A stretch of 64,000 nucleotides of DNA from Valencia hispanica (Eukaryota > Chordata > Actinopteri > Cyprinodontiformes > Valenciidae): positions 36,663,000 through 36,726,999 of the forward strand of contig OY747710.1 of assembly GCA_963556495.2 (NCBI GenBank), read 5' to 3'. The notes beneath the pieces are model-generated. The model searched no databases and had not been told where the DNA came from. It saw only the letters and a list, made by a program, of their open reading frames with translations. Positions within the stretch are counted from its first letter, which is position 1; every line of letters starts with the position of its first letter. The position numbers and the translations under genes are program-made. Positions 46,751 through 57,046 of this stretch are shown here, piece after piece.

Positions 46751-47405
46751 GTAAGTACAATTATATTTTTGTACCTTAATTCGTAGGTACCGCTCCTGCA
46801 CTGGCCGAGTTCATTAATTAGCAAAGTAGATACCGATTTGCCGATTTCATATTATTTTATCTACAGCCTAGAATGCGGAGGGGTAGCAGAGTCCCTCAAC
46901 TGTGGTTTTCTGGCTAAAATGCCTGCCAACCTCCGTTAGCTTCGGTTAGCTCTGGGTTAACTCAGTAAGCTCGTAGCTACATCGGATCAGAGTTTGATGG
47001 GTGTCAATTATCCGCCCCACCTTCACAGCCTCACTCTCAACTCCACCTCTTCGCCCTTTTCCAGGAGTGACGGCACGTGTGACGCAGCCAAGATGAGGGT
47101 GGTGGGAACCGCCCACTGGGCTTCGATTCAGCTCTTCAGAAACCTACGGGTGACGTCACGGAGGTTCCATCCATCTTATATACACAGTCTGTGTTTTGTA
47201 TTAAGCTTTGCATTTGTTCACTAATGTTCTCTAACAAACTTCTGTGGCCTTCACAAAACAATTGGATTTAAAATGTGTATCTTTGAAAAACTTCAAAAAC
47301 CATTGATCATTTCCTTTCCACTTCCGTATGTGCTTCTTTGCTCTGGTCATTGAAGTTTGTGGCTGTAATCGGACTAAAGTGAATGAATACTTTTGCAAGG
47401 CACTG

Positions 47406-49079
47406 CAGTTATATTTTGGGATCCTGGAAATTGCTGGGGGACATAAAGACAATCAATGACTGTGACATACAACAGAGGGGACCCATCCTCAGTGGAGAGA
47501 TCATGTCATAGCAATCAACATCTCTTTGACCTTGGGGGCACTCATGTCAGTCATGTCAGTTTGATTGGCATATGTGCTGCAACAAACTTCCAGCTAATCA
47601 TTTTGCTGCTGACCTGTCAAAAGACAAAGGAAATTAACTAGAGGAAAAGCAGAAGTTAGGGCTGAGGTTGATGATTAGTCCCTAAATGTGTAAATTCATT
47701 TTTTAAGAGAGAGAATATGTATTAAAAACATATAGATATATGGCACTACAGTTGTCACGTCCATAGGTGTGTGAGTATATTCCTAATTTCTGCCCCAGTT
47801 TAGTTGTATGCTGTGTTTCCAGCAAATGATAAATGCCCTGTGCTATAAACACAACCCGCTAACTAAAAATGGGTTAGGAGTAGATTATTTATACATGGTC
47901 TCCTAACTTCTACTGCTTATTTGTAGGGTGTAATTTTCTGGAATATTAATGGCAGTCAGAGGGGAGGGGAGGATGGATATTTTATAATCAATAAATACAG
48001 ACTATATTGAGAACACTTTATTTGGTTGAATTTACCACAAAACAAACTTCAGGTGGAGTTTTGGTTGACAATGTCAAGGTAGATTTTTGCAATTTTTTTT
48101 CTTTCTGGAGAGAAGCTCAACATATCAAGCTCCACATTTAGATATGGCCAAAGGTCAAGATTTCTTACTTCTATATTAGTTTTATTGTGTTCAATGGAGT
48201 CCTGGTCTTTGTTGGAAGATCCGGTTTTATCCAAGCCTCAACCATCCTAAATAATTATTAGATGTGTATCAATTTTGTGCAAACAATCTATTTAACAAGC
48301 AGATATCCAATGTTCGAGCAGAATACAACCACCACCGCCAGTTAAGCAGTTAACACCTTTTAGTCTCATACAAGAACATTTGTTGCAAATCAACATGAGC
48401 AAAATAATCTAGAATGTTTAACTGCATCTCAGTTGCAACAGGTTTTTTGGTTGTGACTTAACATTATTTCTGGTAAAATTATTTCTGGTAAAAAGCTGTC
48501 TCCTTTTGTTTGGTCAGGGCAATCTTTGTTATTTTGATAGTAGCAGAGCTTTTCAGCAACAGTTATTCATAAAATATGGAACAAATATTAAAAAATACAA
48601 AAAAACACTGCCTGACTAATATAATAAAATACTCAGTGCTACAGGGTTTGCACTGTAATTTAGAACACATTATAGAAAGAAAATGTAAAACTAACCCTCC
48701 AGAAAAAAAAAAGATTTTGTATTTCCAACTTCAGTGTTAAAATGTAATGTTTTCACTTTAGCCACATGTTTGGTCTCATTTGTACTTTGGTCCTGCAGGT
48801 TGTTAACATTGTTGCCTGGCTGCCAACAAAAGATTTTTCTTTTTACTTGGGGAGTTACACAACATTCGGGAAAGCATTTTTATAAATTTAAATGAATATA
48901 AATTTAACTTGACATTCTTCTATATTCATTTGCTAATTGCTATTTTATTACACATATTTTTTTGGTAATAGAAAACACTATGGTATTATTTTTAGGAGGC
49001 AAATGCGATTTTACTTTAAATAGGTGTTTGCCTCTCTTCTTTTATCTTTTTATTCTTTATTCTTGTGCAACAATGTCCT
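47406..49079. other. Intergenic stretch, no gene recognised
   Basis: AT-rich unique sequence. The short direct repeat TTATTTCTGGTAAAA occurs twice near 48465-48495. Nothing else stands out. Confidence 0.5.
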
Positions 49080-49310
49080 GGTCCTTCCCTATGCTGTATT
49101 CATCCTGTCACACTTTCTGAAAGGGACATAATCTCTGCCTGAGCCACTCCAACATGTTGGTATCTTTTTGTTGGATTGCTGTCCTGTGGGAAGGTCCAAC
49201 GGTGCCCAAGGCCAGGTTGTTCTGCTGACTGATTGGGGTCTGTCTCAGGAGTCTTAATGTAGCCTTGCTTTCCATGGAACATCTGAAATCCAAGGATTTA
49301 ACCCCAAGGC
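49080..49310 (-). mobile_element. Probable Tc1-family relic
   Basis: GGATTGCTGTCCTGTGGGAA and GGTCCAACGGTGCCCAAGGC resemble the section of fish Tc1 elements that encodes the transposase around the second catalytic aspartate, read on the minus strand. Only about 230 bp are recognisable. Confidence 0.4.
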
Positions 49311-50396
49311 AAGCAAGATAAATGTGAGTAATTTTAGTACAAGCGTTTCATGGCACGAACTACAATGCTTGACTCCAAGGACACAGCCCACAGAAGACTG
49401 CAGTTAACCACGACACGCACACAAAGCGCTGGTCAAGAAATCAATAGTGATTTCACCTTTAAATACATTTACCCTACATCAATGAACTGAGTTGTACCTA
49501 AGCAGGTAATACAGTGATGGTGACTAAGGGATTCGACTTACAGCTGTGGAAACATCCAGTATGTCAATAAATGTAGCACTAAACTGCATTTAACAATTCA
49601 ACCCTCTAAAGTTTCCCAAGGGTTACATAGAGTCAGAAAACCTTTAAACTTCACCTCATGGATAACTTTCACTGAAATGTTCTTGGAAATTCTTTAATTT
49701 TCATGACTGTGCCATTTGCCAATAGGAAATATCTACACATAGATTTCTCTTAAATAGGTGGGGGGGTTATGTGAAAGAGCTACCATAATTTGACCCACTA
49801 TATCCTGTCGGTCTTACATCCTGTTTATCATTTTTACAAAATTTTAGATGTATTTAGGCTTGCAGCTCACAATATAGTAGTTCTATTCTTCTTCATGGCC
49901 AAAGTCGAAATAAATGTTAAGAGCAAAATAAACAAACCAAGCTGGAGGCGATTGAGCACACAGCTGAAAAAGTCATGCATCAATGCATAACGCTGCCCAA
50001 CTCTAGCCGATGGTCACTATTACACTGATTTGGCATTTCTTTCCATGATGAAGACTAAATCTAACATGCTACCTTGCCATAGAGTGTTTGCATAAAACAT
50101 GACATCTGCGAATGGAAGCAGCTAAAAACTCTCCCCTTTTTTACACATGCGGAGTCCATGTTTGATCCATGAGTGTTTAACTGCTCTATAGCAGTTGTCA
50201 GAATGTTAAAGTCCATCTGCAGCTGGTTTTGTCATCTAAATTTGGGGCTTGGATAGAAAGTCAAAGCATTGATATAAAGTCAGATGTTGGTAAGAAACAT
50301 CAACCAGGGCAACACAACAGACAGAAAGTTTATGCTCACAAACAGCAGCAGTTGCCTTGATTGGCCGATTCCACTATGGTGTTGTTGTCGTCGCAG
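49311..50396. other. Intergenic stretch, no gene recognised
   Basis: No gene, RNA or clear repeat was recognised. Confidence 0.5.
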
Positions 50397-50840
50397 TAGA
50401 CTTGTAGTCAAGACCGCCTAAACCGAGACACTACCAAGACCAGAGGGTATCGAGACCAAGACCGATACCAAGTCAAGACCGGAGAAAAAAAAACAGACTA
50501 GTGTTGAAACTACGCAATAACTTGTATGAACAGCAGCATACTAGGGTTCAGCCACAGTTTACATTCAATGTATATTGGATGGTATTTCTTCAACTACAGG
50601 CAATACAGAGACAGACCATGTCATGCGTGTGACTGAGCTCACTGTAAATGTTTTTGCAGAATGGGTGAGATCAACTATGTGTAGCAATTGTATGATGGCT
50701 GTTTCTGCTCTAGACTTGTAGTCAACCGAGACCAAGACACTACCAAGACCAGAGGGTATTGAGACCAAGACAAGACCAAAGACCGCCAAGGCCGTGACAA
50801 GACCGAGACCACGTAAAAGTGGTCTCGAGACATACATCAC
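50397..50840. repeat. Purine-rich AAGACC-type repeat element with terminal hairpin
   Basis: Two direct copies of a roughly 80-bp segment (50397-50482 and 50711-50790) share TAGACTTGTAGTCAA, CACTACCAAGACCAGAGGGT and GAGACCAAGA, 310 bp apart. The right copy continues in GAGACC/AAGACC repeats to a perfect hairpin: CGAGACCAC (50804-50812), loop GTAAAA, GTGGTCTCG (50819-50827). Similar purine-rich repeats are common in fish genomes. I cannot name the family. Confidence 0.75.
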
Positions 50841-52688
50841 TATGTCGCAGCATGACCTGTGTTGTACTCTCATCCCACGGCTTTGAGTTGTTCATACCCT
50901 TGAAGCCAAAAATCTTTTTTTTTATTTTTTATAATCACCCATTTACATCAATGAAACTCAGCCTGATTTCTGCATAGAGGATCTATGGAGAAAGGTTTGC
51001 TCACTCTGCTCTTGTGTGTTTTCAATACATAAATACAGATCTATTTAACATTGAATCGTTAGTAAGGTCTTTTTCTTCTCAGGAAAAGTAATCCTTTCGA
51101 CAGTAATGTCACACATGCTATGTTAACCATCATCATTTTCTGTATTTGTGTCTCCAAAACCTCTTCTTCTGTCATTATAAACGGACATATCCTTGGAAAA
51201 GCAATAGAAAAGGCAATTTGTGATTTTCTAAATATTTTTTTGTTTTCCAGATGTTCTGGCTCTAAAATCCAAATGTCTTTTAAACTTCTGAAAGCAAAAC
51301 AGTACAAGTTATTTAGACCTTTGCTGCCCAAAACAGTAAACACAATCACAATTCCCATTCATGAGGGGGAATGAAGGTGGACACAGCTGTTGTTACCACC
51401 TTGCGCCTGTCGTCTATTGCCCTTGACCCCCTGCAGTGACATGGTTTACTCAAAACTGGTTTGAAGTCAAGTTTTAACACAGTCAGCTTACACACCATTT
51501 GAAGCTTTGTCACCAATGCACAGCGGGGGAGAGTCCTGTCTGTATTGACCTCACATACTATTTGTGGTCAAATTGGAGGTGGAGGAGGGGATTTAAGATT
51601 CATGCACAGTGAGGAGGAGGATCGTAATTCGACTTTAAAGGTCAACATCCCTTTGTGCTGACTCAGATGGAGAAAATTCAAACGCAAATTCAGTTCCAGC
51701 TTTGCAAAAAAAAACTAAAGATTCCTTGATATAGAAAATCTTATCACACAACAAATCAATCACAGGAACAGGTGTGCCTGTTAAGGTAGCAGAAAGCTTA
51801 ATTAATGAACATCAGCCAAGCCCTCTGGTGTAAATTAATATTTTCCTTCATGCCAGCATGATTTAAGGCAAGAAATGATTTCCGGCTCGAGTGTCACTGT
51901 TCTAATAAGCGTTTATCATATTGGTTGACTGGTAATTACTGTTAATGACATTGTGCCGTTGACAGGCAAGAGCACTACAAGTTATTACTTGTCTTGGCAA
52001 AGCTGATGACAAGTAAAATAACATCACATGCTGAATTAGGACAATCCTGTTCAAATACAAGTCCAGAGAGAAGCGCGCATGCATGCAGATATCTGGTGCT
52101 GCAGTGTAATTATAACACCATGAACTGCACAGAGATGCTCGCTGAAGGGTGGGAGATGAGCTGGTTGGCGGGGTGGACACTGGTGATGAGCTTCAAGAAG
52201 GAGAAGTGTTTATAACTTCAGGGGTAAATCTCACACGTGTGGCAAGCTACAGAGGATCAGCGTAAGAACAGCTTACACTTACTTACATTTGAGGTATTTA
52301 GCTGATATGCTCATGCAGAGAGGTTTAAAGCGATGTTCAAGGACACTTGACAGGCTGGTTACTGATCAGTGCAGGTTTTATGCTGCCTCCATCAGCCAGG
52401 AAAGTCTCGGTTCAGGATGAAGAAGGTTTTTGGAAGTTTTTTTTTTTTTTTTTTTTCCAGTGTTTGAAGTGTACAGGTCCACCAGATCGTCTCGTCTTTG
52501 ATCCACATTGCAGCTCTTCGAAGAAATCCTTAAAGTTTATTTTTAGCTGATTTACAGTTCTGCTAAAAAATCACTTTTTTGGTACATGCAGCTCTTTTTG
52601 AAGCCGGCTGGTCGCCCAGAGAAAGCAGAGGCCTGCTGAAATCAATGAACTCAATATCACTGACAAGGTGTAGACTCTTAGATCAGCC

Positions 52689-52689
<1 letters not shown>
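50841..52689. other. Intergenic stretch; candidate non-coding block
   Basis: No gene recognised. The part from about 51780 to 52250 is non-repetitive and contains homeodomain-type cores (GGTAATTACTGTTAATGAC near 51930), so it could be a conserved enhancer. This is a guess without alignment. Confidence 0.4.
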
Positions 52690-52728
<39 letters not shown>

Positions 52729-52736
52729 AATGATGG
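52690..52736. repeat. (AC)n microsatellite
   Basis: Uninterrupted dinucleotide repeat of about 23 units. Confidence 0.95.
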
Positions 52737-53155
52737 AAAAATGAGTTTGTTATGAAGTTTAAACGGAGCATTAAATATCTGGTTAGTAACCGTCAGCATT
52801 TTTTAATTGTTTCTGGGTTTACCAACTCAAATATACAGTGGGGAAAATAAGTATTTGGTACACTGCCAATTTTGCAAGTTTCCCCACTTACAAAGAAAGG
52901 AGAGGCCTGTAACTTTCATTGTAGGTACACCTCAACTGAGAGACTGAATATTTTACCAAAGCAATCCAAAAGAATTACGTATGATTTTTAAAGCAGTTAG
53001 CATTTTATTGCAGAAAATAAGTATTTGATACAAAAGAAAAATAGAATTGAGGACACATAAATCTTTGTTTATAGTTACAGTAGTAAGACATTTCCTTTAG
53101 TTCTTGACCAGGTTCACACACACTGCAGCAGGGATTTTGGTCCACTCCTCCATAC

Positions 53156-53685
53156 CAAGGGGCAAACTTCACAGGTCAAACATGAGGCCTATCCAGAAGT
53201 GTCAAAAATTGCAGCTTCCCCCTCAACTGCTAGGGCTGGCTGCAGAAAGGAACTTGTTCACATCGACTCCCATGTCAAACATTCCAATTTCACAACAGAA
53301 ATAAACATGTCTACAGCCTGGTTTAAAAAAAACAAACAACAAGGCTTAATGCTTTTATTTGACAAAATTATTTAATCTGCCGAGAAAAAGCGGGGTAGCA
53401 GAGTAGCTGAACCTCGCTTTTCTGGCTAAAAGTGTCCGTTAACCTCTGTTAGCTTTGGGTAGCTCCGGGTTAGCTCAGTTAGCTTGTAACTAGATTGGCT
53501 CGGCTAGATCGGTGTCAATTAGCCCCACTCTCAGTTCCATCTCTTTGCTAATTTTTTGTATTTTCTGGGTGTGACGAGGCCAAGATGGCAGTGGTGGGAA
53601 CCGCCCAGTTGGTTTCAGTTCAGCTGTTGAGAAACCTACATATTACGTCACGGGAGGTTTTGTCCATCTTTATATACACTCTATG
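53156..53685 (+). mobile_element. THAP-exon element family, short copy B
   Basis: 530 bp, starting CAAGGGGCAAAC and ending TATATACACTCTATG, flanked by exact CTCCATAC repeats at 53148-53155 and 53686-53693. The host Tc1 reads straight through when one repeat and the insert are removed. Both arms match copy A (44764-47193), but the interior, including the THAP-like exon, is missing, so this is a non-autonomous derivative. Confidence 0.8.
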
Positions 53686-53883
53686 CTCCATACAGATCTT
53701 CTCTAGATCTTACAGTTATAGGGGCAGTTGCTGGGCAACACTGGTGTTCAGCTCCCTTCAAAGATGTTCTATTGGGTTCAAGTCTGGAGACCGGCTCAAC
53801 CGCTCCACAACGTTGACATGGTTCTTATGGAGCCACTCCCTAGTTGTCCAGGTTCTGTGTTTTTGTTATCCCGCCCCCAATAC

Positions 53884-54035
53884 CTTGGTTGCGTCACCAT
53901 TCAGGCCCAGCAAGGAGTTGGTGCTAGGTTAAACACTGGTTTGGATGGACGCTTTTGCAGTGAAAAACCAAAGAACCGGTTCCAAGTCAGGTTCTGGGGC
54001 CGAACTAGCACTGGAACAAGCTCAGTGGGAAAAGG
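53884..54035. mobile_element. 152-bp insertion in the Tc1 with 8-bp duplication
   Basis: It is flanked by CCCAATAC (53876-53883) and CCCAATAT (54036-54043). The flanking Tc1 continues as CAATATGGTGCAGTCATCCT. The insert starts CTTGGTTGCGTCACC, ends GTGGGAAAAGG and contains TTTTGCAGTGAAAAACC and AACCGGTTCC. Terminal inverted repeats are not convincing. The 8-bp duplication suggests a hAT-type short element. Confidence 0.5.
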
Positions 54036-54823
54036 CCCAATATGGTGCAGTCATCCTGTTCCTTTTGCAGTAAAGCACCCCCAGAGCATATGCCTATGCT
54101 TCATGGCTGGGAGGGTGTTCTTGAGATTGTATTCATCCCTCTTCCTCCAAACACAGCCCACATGACCTTGCCTCCTCTGGATTATCCAGTTCGTTCTTGG
54201 CCAACGTCAGACCTTCAAACTTCAGCCCTGGACATTTGCTGGCTTGAGCAGGGGGACCTTCCATGCACTCCAGGATTTAAATCCACGATGGTGTAGTGTT
54301 ACTATGGTAACCTTTGAGACTGTGGTTCCAGCTGTCTCCAAGTCCCTCCATTTAGGTTCTGTGCTGAACCCTAACACTTCTCATGATCACTGATACTCCA
54401 CGAGGCGAGATCTTGCATGCAGTCCCAGTTCAAGGGAGATGGACAGTCATCTTATGTTTTTTGTATTTTCTAATAATTGCACAAACAGTGTTTCCGTTCT
54501 CACCAAGCAGTTTACCTACTGTCCTGTAGTCCATCCAGTCCGTCCAATTGTGCGGGGCTACAATTTTGTCCCTGGCTTCCTTAAAGAGCCCATAGTGACG
54601 TCTGACAGAGTGTGGGCAGGTGTCTTTTATACAGCATAACGAGGTCACACAGGTGCAAATAATAAAAGGTAATGAGAATGAGTGGAGGACGGCAAAACTT
54701 CAAGACGAACAGGTCCGTGAGAAAAAGAAATCTTGCCGGTTGGTCAGTGTTTAAATACTTAAACACATGAAATGTTAAGTTTAAAAAAATTACTGGGATT
54801 GTAAAACACTTATTTACCCCAGT

Positions 54824-56750
54824 TTTTAATAATATGCAATATCTGCATCCTTTTTAAACGTCTTCGCTGGGAATTTCTCAAATTCAGGACCATAGAAAGC
54901 AGTGCTAACTGGTTTAACCTGTTGAAGCAAGGTAACTTGGAGCTGAGTTCATGCAGAGATGAAGCATCAGGACTACAAGCCAGCAGAGGATAAACTCTGC
55001 AGGAGTTATATGTTAGGTAGTGGTTTCCAAATTGTTTCATCATCCAACCCAAAAACAACTCTGGCAGATTTGTGATTATATCTGGTGGAAGTGTGCAAAA
55101 AATCAGTTAAACAGGAGTAGAAAAACAGAAACAGCCTCAACATTCATATTTTATCCATTGTGACACAGCAAAATAAGTTACTACCAATCATTTAAAAACT
55201 AATTTCTGAAGGTCATCCCAAGAACGAATACTTGCTATTTTACAAACCAATCACCTCCCAATCCAAACCGAGGCCAAAAACCGTAACAGATATTTTACTT
55301 AATATTTAAACTGCTTCAGTTCTTATGGCCAGCAAAATGTTATTTGCAAAAAGACTAATTTACAAGGCTTCATCCCTACCAAAAACAATTAACTCATAGC
55401 ATAATTTCAATGGGCTCAAGGGAAAATGTTAAGGACAAGGTCATTCAGATTGAATTAGAAGAGAACGGGTGCTTTAAAATGGAGTGGTGCTTGAAATCCT
55501 TTTCTTTTTTTTTGTCAACCACGGTGAACTCCAAGGATACACAAGCTTTCTTCACTCTGCATCAATAGTGTTTCACATGCAGGAACATTGCTGCTAGCAA
55601 GATTAAACCCAAATCAACCATTAATGGAATCATCATAAGAGTTCAAGGAGAGAGGTTCAGTAACCTCAAAAGGAAAGACCAGTAAGTGCGATGATAGTAG
55701 TATTCAACTTAAGGTTTGGGTTGCCACCAGAGCAGAGGTTGTTTAGGAATGGCAGCAGGCAAGTTTCAGGATTTCTGGATGAACAGTGACATGGTATCTG
55801 GATGTTGACCTCATTTTATGAAGGTTGGTCATAAATAAATATGCAGACATTCTGCAGAAGGTTCCGGGACTGATGACATAGGAGTGGGGTCAAGTTAATT
55901 CCTCTATTGACATCGAGTCATTCAGACGGTTTGGGAGATCAGTCCAGAAAAAAAAGAAAAAAAAAAGAAAAAATGAACGCATCGAGTCTCGTGTGAAGCC
56001 AACACTAAAGCTTCCTGAAACCACGGTTGGGATCATCTCTGGTCCAAGACGGTGTGAACCAAAAACTCAGGAACAATTTTGCGATAAAAATAATAGACTG
56101 AAATTTAGGGGTTATGGCCAGTAAACTCGCTAGAATTTAATTCCATTGAGTACCTACTCCAAGTTTTCCTAAACCAATTAGAACTAACCTAAAATGTTTA
56201 ATACTGAAGATCAGTTTTTCATAGAAACTAAAGCAGATCAATTTGTAACAGACAAAAAATGTCTTAACATTTTACCACAACTATAATTTGTGTCAATATG
56301 CACAACGCTCGGTAAGTTTCCCTGTTGGCCGTATGTTAAGACATTTCCCCGTCAAATCCTCTTTGGGGAAAGTATTTTCCCAAACTGAAACTTCTTTACT
56401 CAGAAATTAAACTGAAATTTGACTCATACTTCTGCCTTTATTGTATGTTATTTTCATAAAGCATCTGCTGTTCCCACACGAGTCAGCACAACAGATCTGC
56501 TGCTGACTGATTTCTCCTCAGTAAAGTTTGAGCTGCAGACAAAAAGCACCTAGCAACAACAAGAACCCCCAACAACTGCAGTATAATTGCAGTTGTATAC
56601 TGTGTAATTGTTTTATATTCCAAAAGGGCTCCAGCTTAGCATGTCAACATTCTGGACATAAACAGCCATAACCAGAACTATCCCCCAAGTTTGAGCTCTA
56701 TAAAATGCAATCGCTGTCGGTCCAATTAGAAAAGGATTGCTTTAATGTGA
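54824..56750. other. Intergenic stretch downstream of eif3h, no gene recognised
   Basis: No gene recognised. The part at 55500-56100 may be an old repeat (CTCAAAAGGAAAGACCAG, GCAGAAGGTTCCGGGAC), but I could not place it in a family. Confidence 0.45.
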
Positions 56751-56764
56751 CATCAAGGAGGCAG

Positions 56765-56951
56765 AAAACGTAGAGATGCAGGATTTTTATTTGAAACAAA
56801 ACAAGGTATCGGATACATTTTTGCCAAAGATGCGAGGATAAAAAAACAGAAGATTTCTGCTGACAAAAGGATGAGTAATGCTCCTGCAGCTGACGACGAG
56901 GTGGTTTTTGCATCTCTTGTCTTTCGTAGGGTTCACCCTTTTGTCTCTCCT
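56765..56951 (-). other. eif3h: eif3h 3' untranslated region (inferred)
   Basis: From the stop codon to shortly after the poly(A) signal, about 185 nt, a short 3' UTR. The end is inferred from the signal, not observed. Confidence 0.6.
56786..56791 (-). terminator. eif3h: eif3h poly(A) signal
   Basis: AATAAA on the minus strand (TTTCAAATAAAAATCC), about 160 nt past the stop codon. It is the first canonical hexamer downstream. Confidence 0.75.
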
Positions 56952-57046
56952 CTAGTTGTGGCCTTGGAGCGCCTCGGCCATGAACAGCTTCCCGAGGTTC
57001 TGTGAGGTGAATTCCTTCACATTCTGGCAGTAGTTGTTAATTTGCC
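56952..57046 (-). CDS. eif3h: eif3h last coding exon
   Basis: 95 nt. The acceptor is CTCCAACAG right of 57046. It completes the split glycine and reads [20 protein letters not shown], then [10 protein letters not shown] and the TAG stop at 56952-56954. The terminal HN differs slightly from the mammalian ending, which is normal variation. Confidence 0.95.

Larger units (their letters stand above)
44764..47193 (+). mobile_element. THAP-exon element (P-like or hAT-like), long copy A
   Basis: It begins CAAGGGGCAAAC and ends ACACAGTCTGTG, with CCTTGCAT before and TTTTGTAT after, an 8-bp duplication if three C-to-T changes are allowed. The ends and about 250 bp of each side match the 530-bp copy B at 53156-53685: left TGACAAAAATTGCAG...CAGAAAGGAAC, right GGGTAGCAGAG...GGTGGGAACCGCCCA...GACGTCACGG...TATATACAC. 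Copy A has extra interior DNA, including a possible THAP first exon at 46688-46750, plus two later insertions. P-family transposases carry a THAP domain and make 8-bp duplications, which suits this element. hAT is the alternative. Confidence 0.65.
44055..47405 (-). mobile_element. Tc1-family transposon interrupted by a 2.4-kb element
   Basis: The 3' part of the transposase (44060-44763) reads in the minus orientation through AGCATTCCCTCAGCATGATG, GTTTAGGTGGACGGCCATGT and GGATTGAACAGAGCTCA. It is cut at 44763, and the 5' leader resumes at 47202 with TTGTTCACTAATGTTCTCTA and ends TTTTGCAAGGCACTG at 47405. The insertion duplicated 8 bp (44756-44763, 47194-47201). The transposase is full of small lesions. 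The left terminal repeat is missing. Confidence 0.85.
52836..54823 (-). mobile_element. Tc1-family transposon with two nested insertions
   Basis: The left end is TACAGTGGGGAAAATAAGT and the right end, inverted and decayed, ACTTATTTACCCCAG. Minus-strand Tc1 coding order is clear: GGTCCACTCCTCCATAC at the left, GGCTTGAGCAGGGGGACCTT near 54240, CCACGAGGCGAGATCTTGC near 54400 and TTTTCTAATAATTGCACAAA near 54467. It belongs to the subfamily whose ends read CAGTGGGG...AAGTATTTG. It is interrupted at 53156-53685 and 53884-54035. Without those it would be about 1.3 kb, with deletions. Confidence 0.85.

Noticed and set aside
53585..54165. Two overlapping plus-strand frames of 115 and 145 codons
   Set aside because: They cross the border between copy B, the Tc1 and the 152-bp insert, so they cannot be one gene.
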